Source: Equibacterium sp963662035 (GTDB lineage: Bacteria; Bacteroidota; Bacteroidia; Bacteroidales; UBA932). Taken from it: DNA of 64,000 bases. Positions 34,911-43,493 of the stretch are shown here, in pieces (position 1 is the stretch's first letter; each line of letters opens with the position of its first letter). A program made the translations under genes and the position numbers. The stretch lies in contig CAVLDO010000003.1 of the NCBI GenBank assembly GCA_963662035.1, positions 47,930 to 111,929 of the forward strand, read 5' to 3'. The notes beneath the pieces were generated by a model. That model was not told the origin of the DNA. It saw nothing but the letters and a program-made list of their open reading frames with translations, and searched no databases.

Positions 34911-36245
34911 ATGAATTTAACAGGTGACAAATTCAATGTAGAGAAGCTCTACAGTATCTTCAGAGACTGTAACGGCTACACTACCGACACTCGCGAGATA
35001 AAGGGCGGCGAGATGTTCTTTGCCCTGAAGGGGGAGAACTTCGACGCCAACGAGTTTGCCGCGCACGCCGTGGAGAAGGGGGCGAAATTCTGTGTGGTGG
35101 ACAATATCCACGTGTATGAAAACAGCGCGGAGCCGCTCTCGGGCAAACTGATTGCGGTGGACGACACTCTACAGGCCTTCCGCGCCCTGGCCGGGTATCA
35201 CCGCAGCCTCTTTGACATCCCCGTGATAGGCATCACCGGCACCAACGGCAAAACCACCACCAAGGAGATGCTCAACGCCGTGCTGGGCACCAAATACCGC
35301 GTGACCTGCACCAAGGGCAACCGCAACAACCACATCGGGGTGCCTATGACTCTGCTGGAGATAACCCCCGAGACCGAGATTGCGGTGGTAGAGATGGGGG
35401 CCAACCATCCAGGCGAAATCGCCGCTTCAGTAAATCTGGCCCGCCCCACCTGCGGACTGGTGACCAACGTGGGATGCGCCCATCTTGAGGGTTTCGGCAG
35501 CTTCGATGGGGTCAAGCGCACCAAAGGAGAGCTTTACGACTACCTCGCCGATAGTGGCGGTCTGGTCTTTTACGATGCCGACAACGCCGAGCTTGAAGAG
35601 ATGGTGCACTCCCGCAGCGGCCTGCAGCTGATGCCCTACGGCGTGAAATATGCCGGCATCAGAGTGCTCAAGACATCGAGGGTCAACCCCTACCTCACTA
35701 TGGAGGTGGAGTCGGGCAATGTGGTCAACCGCATAAACACCCGTCTGATAGGTTCCTACAATGCCACCAATGTGGCGGCGGCCCTCTCTGTGGGCAGCTA
35801 TTTTGACGTGGACTTCGATGCGGCCGTTTCTGCGATAGAGGCCTATGTCCCCTCCAACAGCCGTTCGCAGCTGATAGACACCGGGCGGAACATAGTGATT
35901 CTGGATGCTTACAACGCCAACGAAAGCAGTATGAACGCCGCGCTGGACAACTTTGCCACCACCTCGTTTCCCAACAAGGTGCTGGTGCTGGGCGATATGC
36001 TGGAGCTGGGGCAGTACTCCGCCGAGGCGCACGCCCGGATTCTGGCCAAGGCGCGCAAAATCACCGGCGAAATTTATCTGGTGGGAGGCAGCGAATTCAA
36101 GGCGGTCGCCGGCGAGCAGGATCTGGTGTTTGACACCAGCCTGCAGCTCAAGGAATACTTCCGCAAGCTGCAGCCCGAGGGGAAGACAATCCTCATAAAA
36201 GGCTCAAACGCCACCCGCCTTCCCCTGATTATGGAAGTACTTTAA
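34911..36245 (+). CDS. murF: UDP-MurNAc-tripeptide--D-Ala-D-Ala ligase
   Basis: A 444-residue Mur ligase that adds D-Ala-D-Ala to the UDP-MurNAc tripeptide, the last cytoplasmic step of peptidoglycan precursor synthesis. It shows the substrate-binding N-terminal domain with TTDTREIKGGEMFFALKG, the P-loop GITGTNGKTTTKEM near residue 105, the NRNNHIGVP motif near 140, and the ILDAYNANESSM segment in the C-terminal half that is typical of MurF. It lies inside the envelope gene run; sppA follows 21 bases later. Confidence 0.95.
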   Translation: MNLTGDKFNVEKLYSIFRDCNGYTTDTREIKGGEMFFALKGENFDANEFAAHAVEKGAKFCVVDNIHVYENSAEPLSGKLIAVDDTLQAFRALAGYHRSLFDIPVIGITGTNGKTTTKEMLNAVLGTKYRVTCTKGNRNNHIGVPMTLLEITPETEIAVVEMGANHPGEIAASVNLARPTCGLVTNVGCAHLEGFGSFDGVKRTKGELYDYLADSGGLVFYDADNAELEEMVHSRSGLQLMPYGVKYAGIRVLKTSRVNPYLTMEVESGNVVNRINTRLIGSYNATNVAAALSVGSYFDVDFDAAVSAIEAYVPSNSRSQLIDTGRNIVILDAYNANESSMNAALDNFATTSFPNKVLVLGDMLELGQYSAEAHARILAKARKITGEIYLVGGSEFKAVAGEQDLVFDTSLQLKEYFRKLQPEGKTILIKGSNATRLPLIMEVL

Positions 36246-36266
36246 TCAACATACCATATCTTTTTT

Positions 36267-38054
36267 ATGAAAACTTTCTGGAAAATCGTTTTTGGCTCCC
36301 TGATAGGATGCCTGGTGGCCGGGCTGATATGCCTGTTTGTTATGTTCGGTATGCTGGGCAGCCTCACCGCCTCTTTGATGAGCGGCAGCTCTGCGGCCGT
36401 TTCCGGCTCCGTGCTGCGCATAGACGGCAGCACCGCCATTGTTGAGCGCGCCGTGGAGGATATGTCGGCCCAGGCTCTCATCAAACGCAGCAAAGGGGGC
36501 AAGCTGGCACTGCTGGATGCCGTGCGCGCCATTGACGCGGCAGCCTCAGACCCCGCCATCAAACTGATATACCTTGATACTGACAAGATGTCGATCTCCG
36601 TGGCCAACGCAGAGGAGCTGCGCGCCGCCCTCTCCCGCTTCCGCGCCAGCGGCAAGCCGGTGGTGGCCTATTCCGGCGGCTTCTCCACCGTCTCCTACTA
36701 CCTGGCATCGGTGGCCGACAAGGTGATACTCAATGCAGAGGGCAGTAGTATGATTATGGGCGTGGCCTTGCAATCGGTGTTCCTCAAGGATCTGTTTGAC
36801 AAGCTGGGCCTGGAATATCAGCTGATACGTCACGGCAAATACAAATCTGCCGGCGAGATGTACATCCGCAGCGAGATGAGCGATGAGAACCGCCTGCAGA
36901 TGCAGAGTATGGCGGACGGCCTCTGGGGCTCCCTTGCAGAGGAGATCTGCAACAGCCGCGACTTCAGCCGCGCCGAGCTGGACGGCTGGATTTCCAATCT
37001 GGAGCTGGACGATGCGCAGTCGCTGCTGGACCGCAAGATGGTGGACACGATTTACTATGCCGACCAGCTCAAGGAGTATATAACCGGCCTGGCTCAGGCA
37101 AAGGAGTATGACAAGGTGGGCTTTGTGAACCTTGTGGACTACGCCCCCGCACACCTGATGCAGACCACCCGCGCCAAGGATAAGGTGGCCGTGCTCTATG
37201 CCAACGGCGAGATTGTGATGAGCGGCGACACCGAGCAGAACATCGTGGGCGATGAGTTTGCGGCACAGGTGGCCAAAGTGCGTAAAGACAGCACCATCAA
37301 GGCTGTGGTGTTCCGCGTGAACTCCCCCGGCGGCAGCGTGCAGGCTTCGCAGTATGTGCGCCGCGAAATCGAGCTGCTGCGCGCATCCAAGCCGGTGATT
37401 GCATCTTACGGCTCGTATGCCGCATCGGGCGGATACTGGATAAGCTCTTCCTGCGACAAGATTTTCTGCGACAATACCACCCTGACCGGCTCCATAGGCG
37501 TGTTCTCGCTGATTCCCAACCTGGGAGACGCCGCCCGCAAGACTCTCAAGGTGAACTTCCAGACAATCGGCTCGCATCCCCACAGCGATATGATGTCGGC
37601 GATGCGCTCTCTCGACAGCGCCGAGCTGGACTATATGCAAAAGTCGGTGGAGGATATCTACGACGAGTTCCTCACCATAGTTTCCCAGGGGCGCGGTCTC
37701 TCCAAAGAGAAGGTTGACGAAATAGCGCAGGGGCGCGTATGGTGCGGTTGTGACGCTTTTGGCATTGGCCTGGCCGACGAGAAGGGCGGCCTTGTGGACG
37801 CAATTGCCTACGCCGCAGCTGCCGCAGGTCTGCAGGACTACCGTCTATCAGAATATCCCGCCCAAAAGAGCACGATGGAACGCTTTTTGGAGGCGTTCGG
37901 CGGCTCGGTGAGCATCAGGTCGATCCTTGCGGGCGAGCAGCTCTCCGGCTGGGAGCAGACCCGGGAGCAGTTTATGCAGGCCTACTCCTTCCTCAAGAAT
38001 CAGGACAAGCCGGCCGCATATGCGAGAATGCCGTTTATAACAGAAATAAAATAG
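36267..38054 (+). CDS. sppA: Signal peptide peptidase SppA, 67K type
   Basis: A 595-residue double-domain SppA, a membrane-anchored serine protease that degrades leftover signal peptides. One N-terminal membrane helix (about residues 10-35) is followed by two tandem S49 domains. The catalytic dyad is complete: Lys193 in GKYKSAGE of the first domain and Ser387 in SYAASGGYW of the second. RVNSPGGSV near 352 is the oxyanion-hole segment. It ends the envelope gene run; a small Cys/His-rich gene begins 3 bases later. Confidence 0.95.
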   Translation: MKTFWKIVFGSLIGCLVAGLICLFVMFGMLGSLTASLMSGSSAAVSGSVLRIDGSTAIVERAVEDMSAQALIKRSKGGKLALLDAVRAIDAAASDPAIKLIYLDTDKMSISVANAEELRAALSRFRASGKPVVAYSGGFSTVSYYLASVADKVILNAEGSSMIMGVALQSVFLKDLFDKLGLEYQLIRHGKYKSAGEMYIRSEMSDENRLQMQSMADGLWGSLAEEICNSRDFSRAELDGWISNLELDDAQSLLDRKMVDTIYYADQLKEYITGLAQAKEYDKVGFVNLVDYAPAHLMQTTRAKDKVAVLYANGEIVMSGDTEQNIVGDEFAAQVAKVRKDSTIKAVVFRVNSPGGSVQASQYVRREIELLRASKPVIASYGSYAASGGYWISSSCDKIFCDNTTLTGSIGVFSLIPNLGDAARKTLKVNFQTIGSHPHSDMMSAMRSLDSAELDYMQKSVEDIYDEFLTIVSQGRGLSKEKVDEIAQGRVWCGCDAFGIGLADEKGGLVDAIAYAAAAAGLQDYRLSEYPAQKSTMERFLEAFGGSVSIRSILAGEQLSGWEQTREQFMQAYSFLKNQDKPAAYARMPFITEIK

Positions 38055-38057
38055 GTC

Positions 38058-38504
38058 GTGAAACGCTTTGTAAGCAATATCCTTGTAATTCCGCTGCTTG
38101 TGTTGTATATCACCGCGGTCTCGGGGGTCACAATCCACGAGTGCGCGGCAGACAGCACTATGGAGCTGGTGGGAGTGCTTGCAGAGCAGACGGAGGAATG
38201 CCCCCACAGCCACCGCGGCTGCCCGCAGGAGTCACAGGCAGGCGGGCATCACCACAGCGGGGTTAGCCTGTGCGAAGGCAAATGCTGCCACGACTCGATT
38301 TATGCTTTGGAGCAGGCGCAGCGCATCAGCAACGATGACTATTCCAAGCTGACCGACTGCGCCCCGGCTCTCTCTTTTGCCCCGGCCTTTATCCCTTGCG
38401 CGGCTGCAATAGTGCCGCTGCCGGCCTTACGGTCGCCGGGAGAAAAAAATGGCTGCCATTCGGGCAAAGCCATCATCACTCTGTATTCTGTGTTTAGGGC
38501 CTGA
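38058..38504 (+). CDS. Small exported Cys/His-rich protein (HYC_CC_PP-like)
   Basis: A 148-residue protein starting at GTG, three bases after sppA. Residues 1-24 form a signal peptide or membrane anchor. The rest is rich in possible metal ligands: His27 and Cys29 (THEC-like start of the mature part), Cys48, Cys55, a GHHHSG run at 63-68, then LCEGKCCHD with Cys72, Cys76, Cys77 and His78. This resembles the small Bacteroidetes proteins called HYC_CC_PP, which accompany TonB receptors, though the match is by eye. A TonB-dependent receptor and an HMA protein follow, so a periplasmic copper- or zinc-binding role is a reasonable inference. Confidence 0.65.
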   Translation: MKRFVSNILVIPLLVLYITAVSGVTIHECAADSTMELVGVLAEQTEECPHSHRGCPQESQAGGHHHSGVSLCEGKCCHDSIYALEQAQRISNDDYSKLTDCAPALSFAPAFIPCAAAIVPLPALRSPGEKNGCHSGKAIITLYSVFRA

Positions 38505-38570
38505 ATGCGCATAAGCCTCCGGACGCTCCCGGAGCATAGCGCGTTAAACCCTTAATGACAGAATACAGAA

Positions 38571-40853
38571 ATGAATATAAACAGACAGATATTAGTTTTA
38601 GCATCGATGTGTCTTGCAACGGCCGCCGGTGCGCAGAATTTTACCGGGACGGTGCACTACACCGATCCCAAGGGGGATAGTGAAAATCTCCCCTTCGCCC
38701 AAGTCTATTATGTAGAACAGGAGTCGCTGCTGGAGTGCGACGCCGACGGCCGCTTCGAGGCCAGCGTCAAGCCCGGCGCCACCCTCATCGCCACTTATGT
38801 GGGTTATACCCGGGACACGGTGGTCGTGGCCGAGGGGATGAGTGCGGCCGACTTCTACTTAAGAGGCGGCAACACCCTTGAGGAGGCGGTGGCCACCGCC
38901 CGCCAGAGCGGCCTGCAGCGCCTCTCGCAAATCAAGACGGAGGCCATAGGCACATCGGGCATCCACAAGATGGCCTGCTGCAACCTTGCCGAGAGTTTCG
39001 AGAACACCGCCAGCGTGAGCGTGGGCTATTCCGATGCCATCACCGGCGCGCGGCAGATCAAGCTGCTGGGCCTCTCCGGCGTATATACCCAGATGCAGGA
39101 CGAGAAGATCCCCGTGATGCGGGCCTTATCGTCGACCTTCGGCTTCAATTATGTCCCCGGGCAGTGGCTCGAGAGCATCTACATAGCCAAAGGCCCCTCC
39201 TCGGTAGCCAACGATGCCGGCGGCATATCGGGCCAGATAAACCTCGAGCACCGCAAACCCACCTCTCAGACGCCGCTGTTTGTGAACCTCTACGGCAGCA
39301 GCGACAATATGTACGATGCCACTGTTGGTTCCGCCCTGCAGATCAACGAGCGCCTGAGCACGGTGCTGATGACCTACGCCTCCAACTCCAACTCGATGAT
39401 GGACCACAACGGCGACGGCTTCCGCGACGATCCCAAGGCGCGCCAGCTGAACCTGACCAACCGCTGGCTCTACCTCTCGCCGGCAGGGGTTGAGGTGCGT
39501 GCCGGATTCAAGGTGGTGGACGACAACCGCCTCGGCGGGCAGATGTCATACACCCGCGCGATGGCCTCTGACGCGGCGCCGGCGGCGTGGGGCTCGCTGA
39601 TAAAGAACCGCCTCTACAACGCCTACATAAAGGTGGGCATCCCCCTGAACAGCGATATGACCAAGAGCATTGCCGTGATAGGCTCGCTCAACCGCTACAC
39701 GAGCGACGCCGGTTTTGGGGTGAACACCTACGACGGCACCCAGAACAGCCGCTTCATAAACCTCATATACCACAGCGACTACAACGAACACAACTCGCTG
39801 GAGATAGCGCTGACCCACAGCGCCGACTTTGTGAACGAGGACTACGAGCGCCGCGCCTATGGTCTTGCCATTGCGGGAGAGCCGCTGAAAATAAACCGCG
39901 ACGAGCGGGAGACGGGCCTGATGGGGGAGTACACCTATAAAAACGACAAGTTTACGTTGGTGGCCGGCACGCGCCTGACCTTCAACAACTACTACCTGCG
40001 CCTGCTGCCGGTGCCCCGGCTCACGCTCAAATATTCCATCACCCCCGACCTGGTGGTGCGCGGCAGCGCCGGCATAGCCACCCACTCCCCGTATGCCTTT
40101 GCCGACAACTACGGTGTATTCTCTTCCAACCGCCGTATTTCGTATCTGCCGCACTCCTCGGACCATTCAACAGAACTGGCTATGGATTTGGAAGTAGCGG
40201 GGACCTGCGGCGGCAACATAACCTGGTATCTCCCGTTCGGAGAGGAGGATGCCAGCTACCTGAGCGTGGAGTATTTCCGCACCGACTTCTCCAACCAGCT
40301 CTATGCCGATATGGAGTGGGGGCCCAACACCACGATGTTCTATATGACCCGATCGGCCACGCAAACGGTGCAGGCCGACTTCTCGGCCGACATCAACGAG
40401 CACTTCAACGCCCTGCTTACCTTCCGCTACACCGACCCCAAGGTGCAGAAGAAAGTCAAGGCAGGGGATGAGTGGCTCAAGGAGAGTGTCGTGCGCCCTA
40501 TGACCGGGCTCTACAAGGGGCTGATAAACCTGCAGTACAAATCCAATATGAGCCGCTGGATAGTGGACTTCACCGCGCAGATCAACGGCCCTATGCGCCT
40601 GCCGCAGTTCGCGGCCGAGGCGTGGGATATGGAGTATTCCCCCGTATATCCGATGCTCTATCTGCAGGTGACCCGCAAACTGCCCGGGCTGGACATCTAC
40701 GGCGGGGTGGAGAACATCACCGGCTTCCGCCAGAAAGAGGCGATAGTGGGGGCCGACGACCCCTTCGGGGCCGACTTTGACGCCTCTGCGATATGGGGCC
40801 CGCTGATGGGACGCAAATTCTACCTCGGTCTCAGATACACACTTTGGAAATAG
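38571..40853 (+). CDS. TonB-dependent outer membrane receptor, probable metal or metallophore importer/exporter
   Basis: A 760-residue TonB-dependent receptor with a signal peptide (cleaved after about residue 21, AGAQ). A carboxypeptidase-regulatory-like domain (about 25-95) precedes the plug (about 110-230, with GIHKMACCNLAESFENTASVSVG and the GARQIKLLGLSGVYTQMQDEKIP segment) and a 22-strand barrel ending in LRYTLWK. The Cys-Cys pair in the plug (near residue 136) is unusual for receptors and could touch metal. It is too short and differently built to be a SusC. It lies between the Cys/His-rich protein and the exported HMA protein. Confidence 0.88.
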   Translation: MNINRQILVLASMCLATAAGAQNFTGTVHYTDPKGDSENLPFAQVYYVEQESLLECDADGRFEASVKPGATLIATYVGYTRDTVVVAEGMSAADFYLRGGNTLEEAVATARQSGLQRLSQIKTEAIGTSGIHKMACCNLAESFENTASVSVGYSDAITGARQIKLLGLSGVYTQMQDEKIPVMRALSSTFGFNYVPGQWLESIYIAKGPSSVANDAGGISGQINLEHRKPTSQTPLFVNLYGSSDNMYDATVGSALQINERLSTVLMTYASNSNSMMDHNGDGFRDDPKARQLNLTNRWLYLSPAGVEVRAGFKVVDDNRLGGQMSYTRAMASDAAPAAWGSLIKNRLYNAYIKVGIPLNSDMTKSIAVIGSLNRYTSDAGFGVNTYDGTQNSRFINLIYHSDYNEHNSLEIALTHSADFVNEDYERRAYGLAIAGEPLKINRDERETGLMGEYTYKNDKFTLVAGTRLTFNNYYLRLLPVPRLTLKYSITPDLVVRGSAGIATHSPYAFADNYGVFSSNRRISYLPHSSDHSTELAMDLEVAGTCGGNITWYLPFGEEDASYLSVEYFRTDFSNQLYADMEWGPNTTMFYMTRSATQTVQADFSADINEHFNALLTFRYTDPKVQKKVKAGDEWLKESVVRPMTGLYKGLINLQYKSNMSRWIVDFTAQINGPMRLPQFAAEAWDMEYSPVYPMLYLQVTRKLPGLDIYGGVENITGFRQKEAIVGADDPFGADFDASAIWGPLMGRKFYLGLRYTLWK

Positions 40854-40870
40854 TTAATTAATACACAGAT

Positions 40871-41182
40871 ATGAAACGTTTGGTAATGATTTTGGCCGCC
40901 GCGCTGCTGATGCTTTCCCCCGCGGCTTATGCAGAGAAAAAGAAAGTGCCTGCAGAAGAGGTCACCTTTGCGGTGAACCTGCACTGCGAGAGCTGTAAGA
41001 AAAAATGTGACGCAAATCTCCCTTTCGAGAAAGGCGTTTTGGATTTTGATGTTAATCTCGACAGCAAGACCATCTATTTTAAGTTTGACCCCCGCAAGAC
41101 TTCCAAATCGAAACTCGCAAAAGCGGTTGAGAAGCTTGGCTATACGCCCGTGGAGGTCAAGTCTGATAAAAACAGCAAATAA
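40871..41182 (+). CDS. Exported heavy-metal-associated (HMA) domain protein
   Basis: A 103-residue protein: signal peptide to about residue 21 (SPAAYA), then one HMA/MerP-like ferredoxin fold. The metal-binding motif is LHCESCKKKC with Cys39 and Cys42 (CxxC) and an additional Cys46. FDVNLDSKTIYFKFDPRKTSKSKLAKAVEKLGY is the usual second half. Such domains bind Cu(I), Hg or Zn; being exported, this one would act in the periplasm. It starts 17 bases after the TonB receptor stop. Confidence 0.85.
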   Translation: MKRLVMILAAALLMLSPAAYAEKKKVPAEEVTFAVNLHCESCKKKCDANLPFEKGVLDFDVNLDSKTIYFKFDPRKTSKSKLAKAVEKLGYTPVEVKSDKNSK

Positions 41183-41187
41183 ATTGT

Positions 41188-41195
41188 TACATTTG
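41188..41195 (+). promoter_or_regulatory. -7 box for nfnA
   Basis: TACATTTG, 30 bases before the ATG at 41226, separating the transhydrogenase genes from the metal set. Confidence 0.45.
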
Positions 41196-41225
41196 CCGCT
41201 ACTGAAAAATTAAGAACCAGCGGTA

Positions 41226-42092
41226 ATGTACAGAATTTTGGATAAAAGGCTGCTCGCCCCTCAGATTTATATGCTGGAGGTGGAGGCCCCGAGACTGGCG
41301 GCGGCTGCGAAGCCGGGCCAGTTTCTTGTTGTAAGGTGTGACGAGAAAGGGGAGCGCGTGCCCCTGACCATAAGCGATTATGATGCCGATAAGGGCACCG
41401 TGCAGATGGTGATACAGACCATCGGCGCCTCCACGATGCAGATGTGCGAAAAGGAGATAGGAGACAGCTTTGCCGATGTCCTGGGCCCTCTGGGCTGCCC
41501 TTCTGAATTCTGCGGCCTGAGCGATGATCAGTTAAGCAAAATGAGCTTTCTGTTTATCGCGGGCGGCGTGGGCACCGCTCCCGTATATCCGCAGGCCAAA
41601 TATTTCCACGCCAAAGGGGCCAGGGTGGACATTATCGTCGGGGCCAAGAACGAGGGCCTTCTGATATTCGAAGACCGCTTTGCCGACGTGTGCGACAACC
41701 TCTACATCTGCACCGACGATGGCAGCCGCGGCTTCCACGGCCTTGTGACTGCTATGGCCACGCAGCTGATAGAGAAACAGGGGAAGAAATACGACCGGGC
41801 CGTGGCCATCGGCCCTATGATTATGATGAAGTTTGCCGCGCGCACTCTTCAGCCCTACGGCATCCCCCTCACGGTGAGCCTTAACACTCTGATGGTGGAC
41901 GCCACCGGAATGTGCGGCGCCTGCCGCGTCACTGTGGGCGGACGCACCCGCTTTGCATGCGTGGAGGGGCCGGAATTCGACGCCTATCAGGTGGATTTCG
42001 ACGAGGCGATGCGCCGCCAGGGGCTCTATCGCGACCAGGAGGCAGTAAGCCGCGAGAATTACAAGAATCACAAATGCAACATCAGAGGGTAG
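41226..42092 (+). CDS. NADH-dependent ferredoxin:NADP+ oxidoreductase, subunit A-like (NfnA/SudB)
   Basis: A 288-residue FAD/NAD-binding protein of the dihydroorotate dehydrogenase electron-transfer/sulfide dehydrogenase family. The FAD domain (PLTISDYD near 47) and the NAD domain (FIAGGVGTAPVYP near 115) are followed by DATGMCGACRVTVGGRTRFACVEG near 225-245. In characterised NfnA proteins the [2Fe-2S] cluster is held by one Asp and three Cys, and that arrangement (Asp, Cys, Cys, Cys) is visible here. The partner gene starts 4 bases later. NfnAB bifurcates electrons between NADPH, NADH and ferredoxin; in an nifJ-bearing anaerobe this would link ferredoxin to NADPH. Confidence 0.85.
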   Translation: MYRILDKRLLAPQIYMLEVEAPRLAAAAKPGQFLVVRCDEKGERVPLTISDYDADKGTVQMVIQTIGASTMQMCEKEIGDSFADVLGPLGCPSEFCGLSDDQLSKMSFLFIAGGVGTAPVYPQAKYFHAKGARVDIIVGAKNEGLLIFEDRFADVCDNLYICTDDGSRGFHGLVTAMATQLIEKQGKKYDRAVAIGPMIMMKFAARTLQPYGIPLTVSLNTLMVDATGMCGACRVTVGGRTRFACVEGPEFDAYQVDFDEAMRRQGLYRDQEAVSRENYKNHKCNIRG

Positions 42093-42096
42093 AGAT

Positions 42097-43479
42097 ATGG
42101 CAAACAGAATACCGCGCGTGCCGGTGCGCGAACAAGACCCCAAGGTGAGGGCCACAAACTTCGAAGAGGTCTGCTACGGATACAATAAAGAGGAGGCGAT
42201 GGCAGAAGCGAGCCGCTGCCTCAACTGCAAAAAGCCGGGGTGCGTGTCAAAGTGCCCTGTGAACATACAGATCCCCGATTTTATCGCCAAGGTGGGCGAG
42301 GGTGACTTTGCCGCAGCGGCCGAGATAATCGCCCGCGACAGCTCGCTGCCCGCAGTCTGCGGCCGAGTCTGCCCGCAGGAGACCCAGTGCGAGGGCAAAT
42401 GCATCCTGGGCGTGAAGGGAGAGCCGGTGGCAATCGGTAAACTGGAGCGCTTTGTGGCCGACTGGAGCCGCGAAAACGGCGGTGTGGCCGTAGAGAAGGC
42501 CCCCTCCAATGGCAAGAAGGTGGCAATTGTGGGCAGCGGCCCCTCGGGTCTGGCCTGCGCCGCCGACCTGGCCAAGCTGGGCTACGAGGTCACGATATTC
42601 GAGGTGCTGCACAAGGCGGGCGGAGTGCTGCAATACGGCATCCCCGAATTCCGCCTCCCCAAGCAGAAGGTGGTGGAGCCGGAAATCGAGTCGCTGCTCG
42701 CTCTGGGAGTCAAGATAGAGACAAACGTTGTGGTGGGCCGCACGGTCACCATCGACAGCCTTTTCGATAAGGAGAATTTCAGGGCGGTGTTTATCGGCAG
42801 CGGCGCCGGCCTGCCCCGCTTTATGAATATCCCGGGCGAGAGCCTCAACGGAGTGTTCTCTGCCAACGAGTTTCTCACCCGCAACAACCTGATGAAGGCC
42901 TATGACCCCTCTTATGCCACCCCCATCTACGCCGGAAAGCGCGCCGTGGTGGTGGGCGGCGGCAATGTGGCGATGGATGCGGCCCGCACCGCAATCCGCC
43001 TGGGGGCCGACACCAAGATAGTTTACCGCCGCACAGAGGTGGAACTCCCCGCCCGTGCCGAGGAGGTGCACCACGCCCGCGAAGAGGGCCTGGACTTTCA
43101 GATGCTCACCAACCCCGTGGAGGTGCTGGGCGATGATAAGGGCTGGGTGCGCGCCGTGCGCTGCATATGTATGGAGCTTGGCGAACCCGACGAAAGCGGC
43201 CGCCGCAGCCCGATACCCGTGGAGGGGAGCGAATTCGAAATCGAAACCGACGTGGTGATTATGGCGCTGGGCACTTCGCCCAACCCGCTGCTGCACGACA
43301 CCACCCCCGGCCTTGAGACCAACCGCCGCGGCTGTCTTGTGGTGGGCGACGACCTTGCCACTACCCGAGACCGCGTGTATGCCGGCGGCGATGCCGTGAC
43401 CGGCGCTGCCACGGTGATTCTGGCGATGGGCGCCGGACGCAAGGCGGCAGCTGAAATCCACAGAAAACTATCAGAATAA
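42097..43479 (+). CDS. gltA: NADPH-dependent glutamate synthase small-subunit-like flavoprotein (NfnB/GltA)
   Basis: A 460-residue flavoprotein. The N-terminal cysteine domain has CLNCKKPGCVSKCPV (about 46-60) and VCGRVCPQETQCEGKC (about 87-102), enough for two 4Fe-4S clusters. Next come the FAD-binding GSGPSGLACAADLAKLGYEVTIFE (near 147) and the NADPH-binding GGGNVAMDAARTA (near 288). With the 41226 gene as partner it is best read as the B subunit of an Nfn-type transhydrogenase rather than glutamate synthase, since no large GltB subunit is present. Stand-alone annotations call it gltA. Confidence 0.85.
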   Translation: MANRIPRVPVREQDPKVRATNFEEVCYGYNKEEAMAEASRCLNCKKPGCVSKCPVNIQIPDFIAKVGEGDFAAAAEIIARDSSLPAVCGRVCPQETQCEGKCILGVKGEPVAIGKLERFVADWSRENGGVAVEKAPSNGKKVAIVGSGPSGLACAADLAKLGYEVTIFEVLHKAGGVLQYGIPEFRLPKQKVVEPEIESLLALGVKIETNVVVGRTVTIDSLFDKENFRAVFIGSGAGLPRFMNIPGESLNGVFSANEFLTRNNLMKAYDPSYATPIYAGKRAVVVGGGNVAMDAARTAIRLGADTKIVYRRTEVELPARAEEVHHAREEGLDFQMLTNPVEVLGDDKGWVRAVRCICMELGEPDESGRRSPIPVEGSEFEIETDVVIMALGTSPNPLLHDTTPGLETNRRGCLVVGDDLATTRDRVYAGGDAVTGAATVILAMGAGRKAAAEIHRKLSE

Positions 43480-43493
43480 ATCAAGTTAAAGAT

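Noticed and set aside
42247..43461. 404-residue open frame on the minus strand
   Set aside because: Antisense of the NfnB-like gene; no start context or domain.
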